Assembly (NCBI RefSeq): GCF_002803065.1
Contig: NZ_NNBL01000001.1
Coordinates: 284,734 to 348,733, forward strand
From: Streptomyces sp. CB01635
GTDB taxonomy: Bacteria > Actinomycetota > Actinomycetes > Streptomycetales > Streptomycetaceae
Length of the DNA stretch: 64,000 nucleotides
Direction: 5' to 3'
Below are positions 45,478 to 53,755 of the stretch, one piece after another (position 1 is the stretch's first letter; every line of letters starts with the position of its first letter). The notes under the pieces were generated by a model. It worked only from the letters and a program-made list of their open reading frames with translations. It had not been told where the DNA came from and searched no databases. Made by a program: the position numbers and the translations under genes.

Positions 45478-46461
45478 TCACCCCTGCGCGAGCAACTGCT
45501 CCCGCGCCCCGGCCACGTCGAAGTCCGCCTTCGGGTACGTCGGGTCCAGCGCCTCCAGATGCTCCAGGAGCAGCTTGCTGACGGCCCAGTTGCGGTACCA
45601 CTTGCGGTCCGCCGGCACGAGGTACCAGGGCGCGTCGTCCGTCGAGCAGCGCTCCAGTGCGATCTCGTACGCCTCCTGGTACGCGGGCCACAGGGCGCGG
45701 TCCTCGATGTCGCCCATGCTGAACTTCCAGTGCTTGTCCGGGTTGTCGAGCCGTTCCAGCAGCCGCTCGCGCTGCTCCTCGTACGAGATGTGGAGGAAGC
45801 ACTTGACGACCGTCACGCCGTCCTCGGCCAGCGACTGCTCGAAGCGGTTGATCTGGCCGTAGCGGCCGCCCGCTTGGCGGCGCGGGACGAGGCCGCGGAC
45901 GCGGGCGGCGAGCACGTCCTCGTACTGCGAGCGGTCGAAGATGCCGATCTCGCCGGGCTCGGGGAGCGCCCGCATGATGCGCCACAGGAACGGGTGGCCG
46001 CGCTCCTCGGGGGTCGGCGCCTTGAAGGCCTTGATGCGGCAGCCGGAGGGGTTGAAGAGGCCGATGACGTGCTTGACCGTGCCGCCCTTGCCGCTGGTGT
46101 CCATGCCCTGGAGGATCAGCAGGACCCGGCGCCGGTCGCCCGCCGTTCCGGAGGCCCAGAGGCGCTCCTGCAGGTCCGCGAGGCGTTCACCCATACGGGC
46201 GGTCGCCTCCAGGCCGGCGGTTTTGCCGGAGGGGCCGGCGGGTGTCGCCCGCGCGTCGAAGGACGCAAGATTCACGGGCTTGCCCGCGGGGATGCGCAGC
46301 AGCTCACGAAGCGCGACGGGCGACTTCGAGCCGGAGGACTTCCCGGACGGCTTCCCGGGGGCCTGTCCGGCCTTGGCCCGGGACTTCCCGGCGCTCTTGG
46401 CCGGCTCACCCTTGCCCTTGCCCTTGCCGTTCCGCTTCGTGTCCTTGTCGGCCTTGGCCAC
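45478..46461 (-). CDS. Polyphosphate kinase 2 family protein
   Basis: A 327-residue PPK2. Walker A is LLILQGMDTSGKGGTVKHV; the lid/Walker B part is GEIGIFDRSQYEDVLAARV; WKFSMGDIEDRALWPAYQEA and DAPWYLVPADRKWYRNWAV are family signatures. PPK2 enzymes transfer phosphate between polyphosphate and nucleotides, in one-domain class I or III enzymes usually making ADP or ATP from AMP/ADP. The first 50 residues are a Lys/Gly/Ala-rich disordered extension that could bind polyphosphate. It stands alone with a 54-bp gap to the PhoX gene upstream on the same strand. Confidence 0.93.
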   Translation of the reverse strand: MAKADKDTKRNGKGKGKGEPAKSAGKSRAKAGQAPGKPSGKSSGSKSPVALRELLRIPAGKPVNLASFDARATPAGPSGKTAGLEATARMGERLADLQERLWASGTAGDRRRVLLILQGMDTSGKGGTVKHVIGLFNPSGCRIKAFKAPTPEERGHPFLWRIMRALPEPGEIGIFDRSQYEDVLAARVRGLVPRRQAGGRYGQINRFEQSLAEDGVTVVKCFLHISYEEQRERLLERLDNPDKHWKFSMGDIEDRALWPAYQEAYEIALERCSTDDAPWYLVPADRKWYRNWAVSKLLLEHLEALDPTYPKADFDVAGAREQLLAQG

Positions 46462-46515
46462 CGCGCACCCCTTCCCGTCAGGTCCCTCGATCGTGCGACG
46501 TACCGGGCGCCTGCG

Positions 46516-47916
46516 CTACCGCTGCCAGGGCCCTGTCACGGCGAAGGTCGTCCCGGGCGTGTAGCAGTTGACGTACATCGTGTCGCCGTCCGGGGAGAAC
46601 GTGACGCCCGCGAACTCGCCCCACGCCGGTTCCTGCGCCGTGCCGATGTTCTGGCGCCCGCGCGCCATCGCGTACACGTCGCCCTTACGGGTCACCCCGA
46701 AGACGTGCTGCGCGCCCTCGCCGTCCTCGCACACCATCAGGCCGCCGCTGGGCGCGAGGCAGATGTTGTCGGGCTCCTCGCCCGGCAGCTGGACGTCGGT
46801 ACTCGGGCCGAAGACGATCACCAGCGTGAGGCGGCGCCTGCTCGGGTCGTAGCGCCAGATCTGCCCGAAGTGATCGGCCGCCGAGCCCTCCGCGCTGTGG
46901 GCGAAGGAGGAGACGAAGTAGACGGACGAGCCGCCCCAGTAGCAGCCCTCCAGCTTCTGCGCGTGCGTGATGCCCTTCGTGCCGAAGTCCTGGAGGCGGA
47001 TGGGGGTCTGCGCGGCCAGCGGGTCGGGTACGTCGACCCACTCGATGCCGTCGAAGGTCGCGCCCGTCTCCTGGATCACGGACAGGTCGGGCACCCCGGG
47101 TACCCGCATCGCCTGGAGCGTTCCGCCCGCCCGCAGGGAACCGAGGCCGCCCTCGGGCTTGTTGGGCAGGAAGCGGTAGAACAGGCCGAACGGCTTCTCG
47201 AAGGCGTCCTCGGTCTCGTAGACGACGCCCCGCTTCGGGTCGATCGCGATCGCCTCGTGCTGGAAGCGGCCCATCGCGGTCAGCGGCACGGCGCCCGAGC
47301 GGCGCGGGTCGGCCGGGTCGACCTCGAAGATGAAGCCGTGGTCCTTGGTGTAGCCGTTCGTGCCGGCCTTGTCCTCGGTCTCCTCGCAGGTCAGCCAGGT
47401 GCCCCAAGGCGTGTGCCCGCCAGCGCAGTTGACGGCCGTGCCGGCGATGGCGACGCGCTCCGACAGGACATTGCCCCGATGGTCGAGCGTGAGCGCCGTA
47501 CAGCCGCCCTTGCCCATCGGGTCGTAGGTGAGCCCCTCGACGGTCGGCACGGCGATCTTCGCGGTGACGCGGTTCTCGTGGTTGCGGACCAGGTGGACCC
47601 GGCCGTGTCTGCCCTCCAGGGCCGTCATGCCGTCGTGGTTGCTGGGCACCTTGCCCTCGCCGGAGCGCAGCGGGTCGCCCTCGCGTGAGAGGACCTTGTA
47701 GCGGAACCCCGCGGGCAGGTCGAGCAGCCCGGCGGGGTCGGGTACCAGCGGGCCGTAGCCCTTGTTGCCGAGGCTCTGCGCGGCGGCCGTGCCCGCGAAG
47801 AGCTCGGAGAGGCTTCCGGCGAAGGCGATGGCGGCGACGGAAGCGCCGCTGCGCGCGAGGACCTGACGTCGTGTTGCGGGGGACTGAGCGGTACGTGCGG
47901 TACGTGCTTCAGACAT
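46516..47916 (-). CDS. PhoX-family (DUF839) Tat-exported protein
   Basis: A 466-residue exported protein. The twin-arginine signal TRRQVLARSGASVAAIAFAG and cleavage near TAAAQS indicate Tat export, usual for proteins folded with cofactors. The body is a beta-propeller DUF839/PhoX type: GKVPSNHDGMTALEG, VRNHENRVTAKI, GTWLTCEETEDKAGTNGYTK, HGFIFEVDPADP, FSPDGDTMYVNCYTPGTTFA. PhoX alkaline phosphatases need Ca and Fe; the conserved glutamates and NHE motif are visible. Location next to PPK2 fits a phosphate theme. Substrate unproven. Confidence 0.85.
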   Translation of the reverse strand: MSEARTARTAQSPATRRQVLARSGASVAAIAFAGSLSELFAGTAAAQSLGNKGYGPLVPDPAGLLDLPAGFRYKVLSREGDPLRSGEGKVPSNHDGMTALEGRHGRVHLVRNHENRVTAKIAVPTVEGLTYDPMGKGGCTALTLDHRGNVLSERVAIAGTAVNCAGGHTPWGTWLTCEETEDKAGTNGYTKDHGFIFEVDPADPRRSGAVPLTAMGRFQHEAIAIDPKRGVVYETEDAFEKPFGLFYRFLPNKPEGGLGSLRAGGTLQAMRVPGVPDLSVIQETGATFDGIEWVDVPDPLAAQTPIRLQDFGTKGITHAQKLEGCYWGGSSVYFVSSFAHSAEGSAADHFGQIWRYDPSRRRLTLVIVFGPSTDVQLPGEEPDNICLAPSGGLMVCEDGEGAQHVFGVTRKGDVYAMARGRQNIGTAQEPAWGEFAGVTFSPDGDTMYVNCYTPGTTFAVTGPWQR

Positions 47917-48095
47917 GGGGCAACCTCCTGCTGGCGGACAGGAACTGTGACCCGGCTGTGTCTATCACGGCCCATTCGTCACGGGAACCACGCGCGTAGC
48001 AGTGTCAGGTGGGGGGAGGTTGCTCGTGTAACCGCTCTACTGTCCCGTTGCGTACGGCTCAGGGGGGCCGGGCGGGTGGCGGACGAGGAGGGGCA

Positions 48096-48638
48096 GTGAA
48101 GGTGCTGCTGCGGGCGGTGCGCGCGATCGACCGGGTGGTGGTCCGGGCCTTGGTGAACCGCGACCGGAGCCTTGCCCGTGCGCCGCGGCGTCCTGGCCGG
48201 GTCCAGGCCTACGGCCAGCGGTATCCGGTGCGCGCGGGTGGCTTGCTGGGGACCGCGACGGCGGCGCTCATGGTGGGGATCTGCGCAGTCGCGGGGTGGC
48301 GGTTCACGGGGGCGGCCGATGCCCTGGCGCTCGTCGCCATCGGGGCGGGGGCCGGCCTTCTCCTCGCCCTGACGCTGCGGTGGGAGCGCATGGCCAAGGA
48401 GGCCCTTGAGCACATCGACCGCGCAGAGCCGTTCAAGGCGTCATCGGTCCGGAGCGCTGTCGCCTGGATCGCCGGTACATGGGTGGTGTTGACGGTGATG
48501 TGGTGGAGCGAGGACGCGAGGCAGGGCAGTGATGCCGACTGGCTTGTCAGTGCGGTGTGCGCCGCTGTCCTGACGGTGCTCGTCAGCTCGGCGGGCTTCG
48601 TGGTCGCGCTTGTGACCGGCAGGCGGCGCAGCAGGTGA
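48096..48638 (+). CDS. Hypothetical membrane protein
   Basis: A 180-residue protein. The GTG start at 48096 is chosen because GAGGAGGGG lies about 5 nt upstream. Two hydrophobic pairs are visible: LLGTATAALMVGICAVAGW and ALALVAIGAGAGLLLALTL, then SAVAWIAGTWVVLTVMWW and LVSAVCAAVLTVLVSSAGFV, suggesting four transmembrane helices with a basic N-terminus and a basic C-terminal tail (GRRRSR). No family recognised. It is divergent from the PhoX gene and convergent with the ZapE gene. Confidence 0.65.
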   Translation: MKVLLRAVRAIDRVVVRALVNRDRSLARAPRRPGRVQAYGQRYPVRAGGLLGTATAALMVGICAVAGWRFTGAADALALVAIGAGAGLLLALTLRWERMAKEALEHIDRAEPFKASSVRSAVAWIAGTWVVLTVMWWSEDARQGSDADWLVSAVCAAVLTVLVSSAGFVVALVTGRRRSR

Positions 48639-48650
48639 CCCCGGGCGGCC

Positions 48651-49742
48651 CTATGCGTGCACCAACCCCTTCGCGTCCCGCGCGAGCGCGGTCAGCCGGG
48701 AGATCGCACGGAAGTACTTCTTGCGGTAGCCGCCGTTCAGCATCTCCTCGCTGAACAACTGGTCGAAGGGGAGGCCGGAGGCGAGCACGGGGATCTCACG
48801 GTCGTAGAGCCGGTCGGCGAGCACGACGAGGCGCAGCGCCGTCGACTGGTCGGGGACCGGCTGGACGTCGGTCAGGCAGACCGCATCGAGGTCGTCCGTC
48901 AGGGCGCCGTAGCGGCTGGGGTGCACGCGCGCGAGGTGGCCGAGCAGATGCGGGAAGTCGTCGAGCGAGGCGCCCTGGGTCGCGTACGCCGCCTTCGTCA
49001 CCTGTTCGTCGGAGAACGGGGCGGGTGCCTCGGGCAGGCCGCGGTGGCGGTAGTCGTCGCCGTCGATCCGCAGGGGACGGAAGTGGGCGGACAGGCCCTG
49101 GATCTCGCGCAGGAAGTCGGCGGAGGCGAACCGGCCCTCACCGAGCTTGCCCGGCAGCGTGTTCGAGGTCGCGGCGAGCGCGACGCCCGCGTCGACGAGC
49201 TTGCCGAGCAGGCTCGACACCAGGACGGTGTCGCCCGGGTCGTCCAGCTCGAACTCGTCGATGCACAGCAGCCGGTGCTCGCCGAGCGTGCGTACGGTCT
49301 GCTGGAAGCCGAGCGCGCCCACCAGGTTCGTCAGCTCGACGAACGTGCCGAACGCCTTCTGCTCGGAGGCCGCCGGGGTGGCGTGCCAGAGGGAGGCGAG
49401 GAGGTGGGTCTTGCCGACGCCGTAGCCGCCGTCCAGATAGACGCCGCGGGGCCCGGTGGGGGCCGCGGGCTTTTTGGCGAACCACCTCCGCTTGCCCGAA
49501 CCGCTCGCGTGGGCGCCGCCGAGCCCGGCCGCGAAGCCGCTCAGGACCCGCACCGCCTCGGTCTGGCTGGGCTGATTGGGGTCCGGGATGTACGTCTCGA
49601 AGCGGACCGAGTCGAAGCGCGGCGGGGGCACCATCTCGGCGACCAGACGGTCCGCGGGGACGAGCGGCTCACGGGCGCACAGGGACAGCGGGGCCGCGTC
49701 GGCTATCGGACTCTGGGCCGGGGCGGTGGTGGAGGACGACAC
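48651..49742 (-). CDS. zapE: ZapE/AFG1-type ATPase
   Basis: A 363-residue AFG1-family ATPase. Walker A is VYLDGGYGVGKTHLLASLWH, Walker B is LLCIDEFELDDPGDTVLVSS, and the sensor region LAATSNTLPGKLGEGRF follows. In Escherichia coli ZapE modulates FtsZ rings; actinobacterial homologues are annotated likewise without direct proof. The GTG start at 49742 (SSSTTAPAQSP) gives a length close to the family; a further in-frame ATG at 49781 would share its AT with the start of the divergent reductase gene. Confidence 0.88.
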   Translation of the reverse strand: MSSSTTAPAQSPIADAAPLSLCAREPLVPADRLVAEMVPPPRFDSVRFETYIPDPNQPSQTEAVRVLSGFAAGLGGAHASGSGKRRWFAKKPAAPTGPRGVYLDGGYGVGKTHLLASLWHATPAASEQKAFGTFVELTNLVGALGFQQTVRTLGEHRLLCIDEFELDDPGDTVLVSSLLGKLVDAGVALAATSNTLPGKLGEGRFASADFLREIQGLSAHFRPLRIDGDDYRHRGLPEAPAPFSDEQVTKAAYATQGASLDDFPHLLGHLARVHPSRYGALTDDLDAVCLTDVQPVPDQSTALRLVVLADRLYDREIPVLASGLPFDQLFSEEMLNGGYRKKYFRAISRLTALARDAKGLVHA

Positions 49743-49779
49743 AGCACCCAACTCTAGACGCCGTGCGACACTGCGTGAC

Positions 49780-50553
49780 ATGCGACGCCTGTTCCCTGTG
49801 ACGTACGAAACAGCAGATCACGCGGCCCACGAAGCCCGTGAATGGAGTCTCGACGAGCTCGCGGACGCCTATGCCTACCCCGCCGGGCAGGACGTCTGGC
49901 TGCGCGCCAACATGGTCTCCACGCTCGACGGTGCCGCCCAGCACGACGGCCGCTCGCAGGGCATCTCGAGCGCCGCCGACATGCGGATCTTCGGCACCCT
50001 GCGCGGTCTCGCGGACGCCGTCCTGGTCGGTGCGGAAACGGTCCGCCTGGAGGGCTATCGCCCGGCACGCGCGCGTGAGGCCTTCGCCGGGCGCAGGGAG
50101 GCGGCCGGACAGGCACCCGCCCCGGCCATCGCGGTGATCACCGGGAGCCTGAACCTCGACTTCTCCCTTCCGCTGTTCACCTCCCCCCTCGTTCCCACGT
50201 TCGTGGTCACCGGCGCCGGGGCGCCGCCCGACCGGCTGGACGCCGCACGCAAGGCGGGCGCCGAGGTGCTGATCGTCGGCGAGGGCACCACCGTCGAGCC
50301 GGAGCGGGCGGTCCGGGCGCTCGCGGAGCGCGGGCTGACCCGGCTGCTCACGGAGGGCGGACCCCGCCTGCTCGGCCAGTTCGTGGCCGCACAGGTGCTC
50401 GACGAACTCTGTCTGACGCTGTCGCCTATGCTCACCGCCGGAGACGCCCAGCGGATTGCCGGGGGACCGTCCCTGACCGTCCCCGAACGTTTCGAGATGG
50501 CTTCTGTACTGGAAGAGGCCGGGTTTCTGTTCACCCGATACCGTCGGAGCTGA
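49780..50553 (+). CDS. Pyrimidine reductase (RibD C-terminal) family protein
   Basis: A 257-residue stand-alone RibD_C/dihydrofolate-reductase-fold protein. Features: VWLRANMVSTLDGAAQHDGR, DAVLVGAETVRLEGYRPAR, GLTRLLTEGGPRLLGQF, DELCLTLSPMLTAGDA, which form the NADPH and substrate pocket. It lacks the deaminase domain. Members reduce riboflavin intermediates or act as NAD(P)H oxidoreductases of unknown substrate. Starts at the ATG 49780, divergent from zapE with only 37 bp between the preferred starts. Confidence 0.9.
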   Translation: MRRLFPVTYETADHAAHEAREWSLDELADAYAYPAGQDVWLRANMVSTLDGAAQHDGRSQGISSAADMRIFGTLRGLADAVLVGAETVRLEGYRPARAREAFAGRREAAGQAPAPAIAVITGSLNLDFSLPLFTSPLVPTFVVTGAGAPPDRLDAARKAGAEVLIVGEGTTVEPERAVRALAERGLTRLLTEGGPRLLGQFVAAQVLDELCLTLSPMLTAGDAQRIAGGPSLTVPERFEMASVLEEAGFLFTRYRRS

Positions 50554-50611
50554 CAATCGGCGGAATCTGCCGTTCCGTTTACCTTCCGCTGGGCACACTA
50601 AATCTCGCAGA

Positions 50612-50629
50612 CCCCGTGCGGCCACGGGG
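50612..50629. terminator. Hairpin downstream of the reductase gene
   Basis: Perfect 7-bp arms CCCCGTG and CACGGGG with a 4-nt loop, 58 nt after the reductase stop and before the next gene. Terminator-like, no T-tract. Confidence 0.5.
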
Positions 50630-50697
50630 CAGGATGGTTTCCGCAGGGACCGGTCGAGAGTCGACGGCCCACGGAGGAGAGAAGAAGGGCGCCTGTC

Positions 50698-51171
50698 GTG
50701 TTCACGAGCGTATTGATGATCGAGAAGGCCCTGACGTCCGCCGACGTGGAGTTCGTCACCACCTTGCACGGTGACGAGGAAGTCACTTTCCATGTGCTGC
50801 TCCAGCCCCGCGGCGACCAGGCCGACCGCCTGCTGCGGGCCATCGACGACGTTGCCATGGGGGAGCTCGACGACGCGGCGAAGGAAAGGGACGTACCCGA
50901 GGGCCAGGACGCCACGGAACCCGGCGAACAAGCACTCCAGGTCTCCCTCACCGCACTCCACCAGGCCGGCTGCCAGGCAGAGGGCCGTCTCGTCGAGGAC
51001 CACCCCCTGGACGCCCTGAAGTCCCTCGTCGACGAGATCGGCGCCGACGAGGTCATCGTCCTGACCGACCCGCACTACGTGGAGGAGTTCTTCCACCGCG
51101 ACTGGGCCTCGCGCGCCCGGCACAAGGTGGGCGTACCGGTTCTGAAGCTCTTCTCCTACAGCAAGGCGTAG
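50698..51171 (+). CDS. Conserved hypothetical with USP-like fold
   Basis: A 157-residue cytosolic protein starting at GTG 50698 after GAAGAAGGG. It begins MFTSVLMIEKALTSADVEFV with a beta strand, has an acidic middle, and ends with IGADEVIVLTDPHYVEEFFH and VGVPVLKLFSYS, an alpha/beta pattern like the end of universal stress proteins. It lies upstream of murC by 115 bp in the same direction. I recall misannotation of such genes as indole-3-glycerol phosphate synthase; no active-site evidence supports that. Confidence 0.62.
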   Translation: MFTSVLMIEKALTSADVEFVTTLHGDEEVTFHVLLQPRGDQADRLLRAIDDVAMGELDDAAKERDVPEGQDATEPGEQALQVSLTALHQAGCQAEGRLVEDHPLDALKSLVDEIGADEVIVLTDPHYVEEFFHRDWASRARHKVGVPVLKLFSYSKA

Positions 51172-51286
51172 GGCCGTCTCGCCGCCGGGGCGGTACGGGG
51201 TTGCGCGGGCGGGGTGCACGGAGAAAGTAGGCTGAGCCTGCCCGCACAGTGGGCACGCAGCAGCACACCGTCCCAGGGAGAAACCA

Positions 51287-52681
51287 ATGGCACCCGGCCT
51301 GCCCACCGCCATGGACCGACCGCACTTCATCGGCATCGGCGGCGCCGGAATGTCGGGCATCGCGAAGATCCTCACGCAGCGCGGCGCCCAGGTCGCCGGC
51401 AGCGACTCCCGGGAGTCCGCCACGGCCGAGGCGCTGCGCTCGCTCGGCGCCACCGTCCACATCGGCCACGACGCCGCGCACCTCGCGCCGGACGCCACCT
51501 GCGTCGTCGTCTCCTCCGCGATCCGCGCCGACAACCCCGAGCTGGCCCGCGCCGCCGAGCTCGGCATCCCGGTCGTCCACCGCTCCGACGCGCTCGCCTC
51601 CCTCATGGACGGCCTGCGCCCCATCGCGGTCGCCGGCACGCACGGCAAGACGACGACCACGTCGATGTTGGCGGTGTCGCTGTCCTCCCTGGGCCTCGAC
51701 CCCTCGTACGCCATCGGCGGCGACCTCGACGCCCCCGGCTCGAACGCGCTGCACGGCGAGGGCGAGATCTTCGTCGCCGAGGCCGACGAGTCGGACCGCA
51801 GCTTCCACAAGTACGCGCCCGAGGTCGCCATCGTCCTCAACGTCGAGCTCGACCACCACGCCAACTACGCGTCGATGGACGAGATCTACGAGTCCTTCGA
51901 GACCTTCGCCTCCAAGATCGTCCCCGGCGGCACGCTCGTCATCGCCGCGGACCAGTCCGGCGCGGTCGAGCTCACCCGCAGGCTGCGCGACACGACGTCC
52001 CTCAAGGTCGTCACGTACGGCGAGTCCGAGGCGGCCGACGTCCGCATCCACAAGGTCACCCCGCGCGGTCTGACCAGCGAGGTCACCGTCCTCCTCGACG
52101 GCAAGCTGCTCACCTTCACCGTCTCGGTCCCCGGCCGCCACTACGCGCACAACGCGGTCGCGGCGCTCGCCGCCGGCGTCGCGCTCGGCATCCCCTCCCG
52201 CAACCTGGCCGCGGCCCTGAAGTCGTACACCGGCGTCAAGCGCCGCCTCCAGCTCAAGGGCGAGGAGAACGGCGTACAGGTCATCGACTCGTACGCGCAC
52301 CACCCCACCGAGATGTCCGCCGACCTCGAGGCGATGCGCTCGGCCGCGGGGGACTCCCGGATCCTCGTCGTCTTCCAGCCCCACCTCTTCTCCCGCACCC
52401 AGGAGCTCGGCAAGGAGATGGGCGACGCCCTCGCCCTCGCCGACGCGTCCGTGGTCCTGGACATCTATCCGGCCCGCGAGGACCCGATCCCCGGCATCAC
52501 CAGCGGCCTCATCATCGACGCGGCCCGCGCGGCGGGCGCCGACGTGGACGCCGTTCAGGACAAGGCGACCGTGCCCGACGTGATCGCGGGAATGGCCAAG
52601 CCGGGCGACCTTGTTCTCACCATGGGCGCGGGTGACGTCACGGAGCTCGGCCCGCAGATCCTGGATCGCCTTGCCAAGTGA
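51287..52681 (+). CDS. murC: UDP-N-acetylmuramate-L-alanine ligase
   Basis: A 464-residue Mur ligase that adds the first amino acid of the peptidoglycan stem peptide, using ATP. Motifs: HFIGIGGAGMSGIAKIL (UDP-MurNAc binding) near residues 13-29, AVAGTHGKTTTTSML (P-loop), ADESDRSF, LNVELDHHANYAS, VIDSYAHHPTEMSADL, and the C-terminal domain around GAGDVTELGPQIL. The start follows a GGGAGAAACC sequence. This murC lies apart from the main dcw cluster, as I recall is usual in Streptomyces. msrB follows after 13 bp. Confidence 0.97.
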   Translation: MAPGLPTAMDRPHFIGIGGAGMSGIAKILTQRGAQVAGSDSRESATAEALRSLGATVHIGHDAAHLAPDATCVVVSSAIRADNPELARAAELGIPVVHRSDALASLMDGLRPIAVAGTHGKTTTTSMLAVSLSSLGLDPSYAIGGDLDAPGSNALHGEGEIFVAEADESDRSFHKYAPEVAIVLNVELDHHANYASMDEIYESFETFASKIVPGGTLVIAADQSGAVELTRRLRDTTSLKVVTYGESEAADVRIHKVTPRGLTSEVTVLLDGKLLTFTVSVPGRHYAHNAVAALAAGVALGIPSRNLAAALKSYTGVKRRLQLKGEENGVQVIDSYAHHPTEMSADLEAMRSAAGDSRILVVFQPHLFSRTQELGKEMGDALALADASVVLDIYPAREDPIPGITSGLIIDAARAAGADVDAVQDKATVPDVIAGMAKPGDLVLTMGAGDVTELGPQILDRLAK

Positions 52682-52694
52682 AGGACTGAGCTGA

Positions 52695-53102
52695 ATGTCG
52701 TACGACGTCGAAAAGCCGGACGAGGAGTGGCGCGCGGAACTGACCCCGGCGGAGTACGCGGTACTGCGCCAGGCCGGCACCGAGCCCGCCTTCGTCGGTG
52801 AGTACACGGACACCAAGACCCAGGGCGTCTACTCCTGTCGCGCGTGCGGCGCGGAGCTCTTCACCTCGGACGAGAAGTTCGAGTCGCACTGCGGCTGGCC
52901 GTCCTTCTTCGATCCGAAGGACACGGACGCCGTCGAGCTGATCGCGGACCGCTCGCACGGCATGGTCCGCACCGAGGTGCGCTGCGCCCGCTGCGGCTCG
53001 CACCTCGGCCACGTCTTCGAGGGCGAGGGCTACCCCACCCCGACGGACCAGCGGTACTGCATCAACTCGATCTCGCTGAAGCTGGCACCGGAAGCGGGCT
53101 GA
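52695..53102 (+). CDS. msrB: Peptide-methionine (R)-S-oxide reductase
   Basis: A 135-residue MsrB. Zinc is bound by two CxxC pairs, CRACG near residue 48 and CARCG near residue 97; the catalytic cysteine is in QRYCINSISL near residue 117. Other signatures: ESHCGWPSFFDP (with a second candidate resolving cysteine), LGHVFEGEGYPTP. It repairs methionine-R-sulfoxide with thioredoxin. It is probably co-transcribed with murC (13-bp gap). Confidence 0.96.
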   Translation: MSYDVEKPDEEWRAELTPAEYAVLRQAGTEPAFVGEYTDTKTQGVYSCRACGAELFTSDEKFESHCGWPSFFDPKDTDAVELIADRSHGMVRTEVRCARCGSHLGHVFEGEGYPTPTDQRYCINSISLKLAPEAG

Positions 53103-53121
53103 CCGGGGCCCCGGCGGAGGC

Positions 53122-53583
53122 TCAGTCCTCCGCCGGCGTCTCCGGGCGCATCATCGGGTGGACGACGCCAGGGAAGACACGGGCCCGGACCACCGGCTCC
53201 GTGGAGCCCCCCTGCACGACCGTCTCGGCGATGCCCCACGGGCGGCCGGGCAGGACGACGGTCAGTGTGTACGAGGACGCGCAGCCCATGCAGTCGTACT
53301 TGTCCATCCACGTCTCGACGTCCGTGAGACTGCCGGGGGCCCGGCCCACGTGACGGTGGCGGGCGTGACAGCGGTCGCACTTCTCGCCGGGCTCGCACGT
53401 GCCGCCGCAGGGGCAGGGGACGTCGAGGGACTCCGCGGGCCGCCAGCGCTGGGTGCGCACGGCCTCCGCGGTGGCGCCCATGTCCTTCATCGCCTTGAGG
53501 TTCTTCGCGGCGACGACGTACGACTCTCCGGTCGACGTCATCCGGCTCCGGATCACGTGCTTGCGTCCGCGGTTCGTCGTCAT
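53122..53583 (-). CDS. Cysteine-rich conserved hypothetical protein
   Basis: A 153-residue protein. The start MTTNRGRKHVIRSRMTSTGE at 53583 is preceded by AGGAGG. The middle is rich in cysteines: CPCGGTCEPGEKCDRCHARH, then YDCMGCASS, which could bind zinc. The C-terminus is beta-rich (YTLTVVLPGRPWGI). No known family. It is convergent with msrB and divergent from the pentapeptide-repeat gene. Confidence 0.62.
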   Translation of the reverse strand: MTTNRGRKHVIRSRMTSTGESYVVAAKNLKAMKDMGATAEAVRTQRWRPAESLDVPCPCGGTCEPGEKCDRCHARHRHVGRAPGSLTDVETWMDKYDCMGCASSYTLTVVLPGRPWGIAETVVQGGSTEPVVRARVFPGVVHPMMRPETPAED

Positions 53584-53648
53584 CTGGTTCCTCCTGGGTT
53601 CACGCAGCCCGCCAGGAGGCCCACGAGATCGTTCCTCCCCCACGGTAC

Positions 53649-53674
53649 CGGGCCCGGCGGGTGACCCGGGCCCG
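53649..53674. promoter_or_regulatory. Inverted repeat in divergent intergenic region
   Basis: Perfect 9-bp arms CGGGCCCGG and CCGGGCCCG separated by 8 nt, between the start codons of the genes at 53583 and 53756. May be an operator or an untranslated-region hairpin; no regulator is known. Confidence 0.4.
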
Positions 53675-53755
53675 CGCCGGTCCGCCGCCCGCGCCATCGG
53701 GGAGAATGAGGGCCCCACGCCGCAGACACCACGTACACGTAGGAGACCGGGCCCG

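Noticed and set aside
45328..45478. Cobalamin or FMN riboswitch upstream of the binding-protein gene
   Set aside because: Only a simple hairpin is visible; none of the conserved boxes of these riboswitches are present.
50698..51171. Indole-3-glycerol phosphate synthase
   Set aside because: No TrpC barrel motifs and far too short; only the USP-like end is recognisable.
51053..52816. Long minus-strand reading frame over murC
   Set aside because: It is antisense to a clear Mur ligase, with repetitive Val/Asp/Gly composition typical of shadow frames in high-GC DNA.
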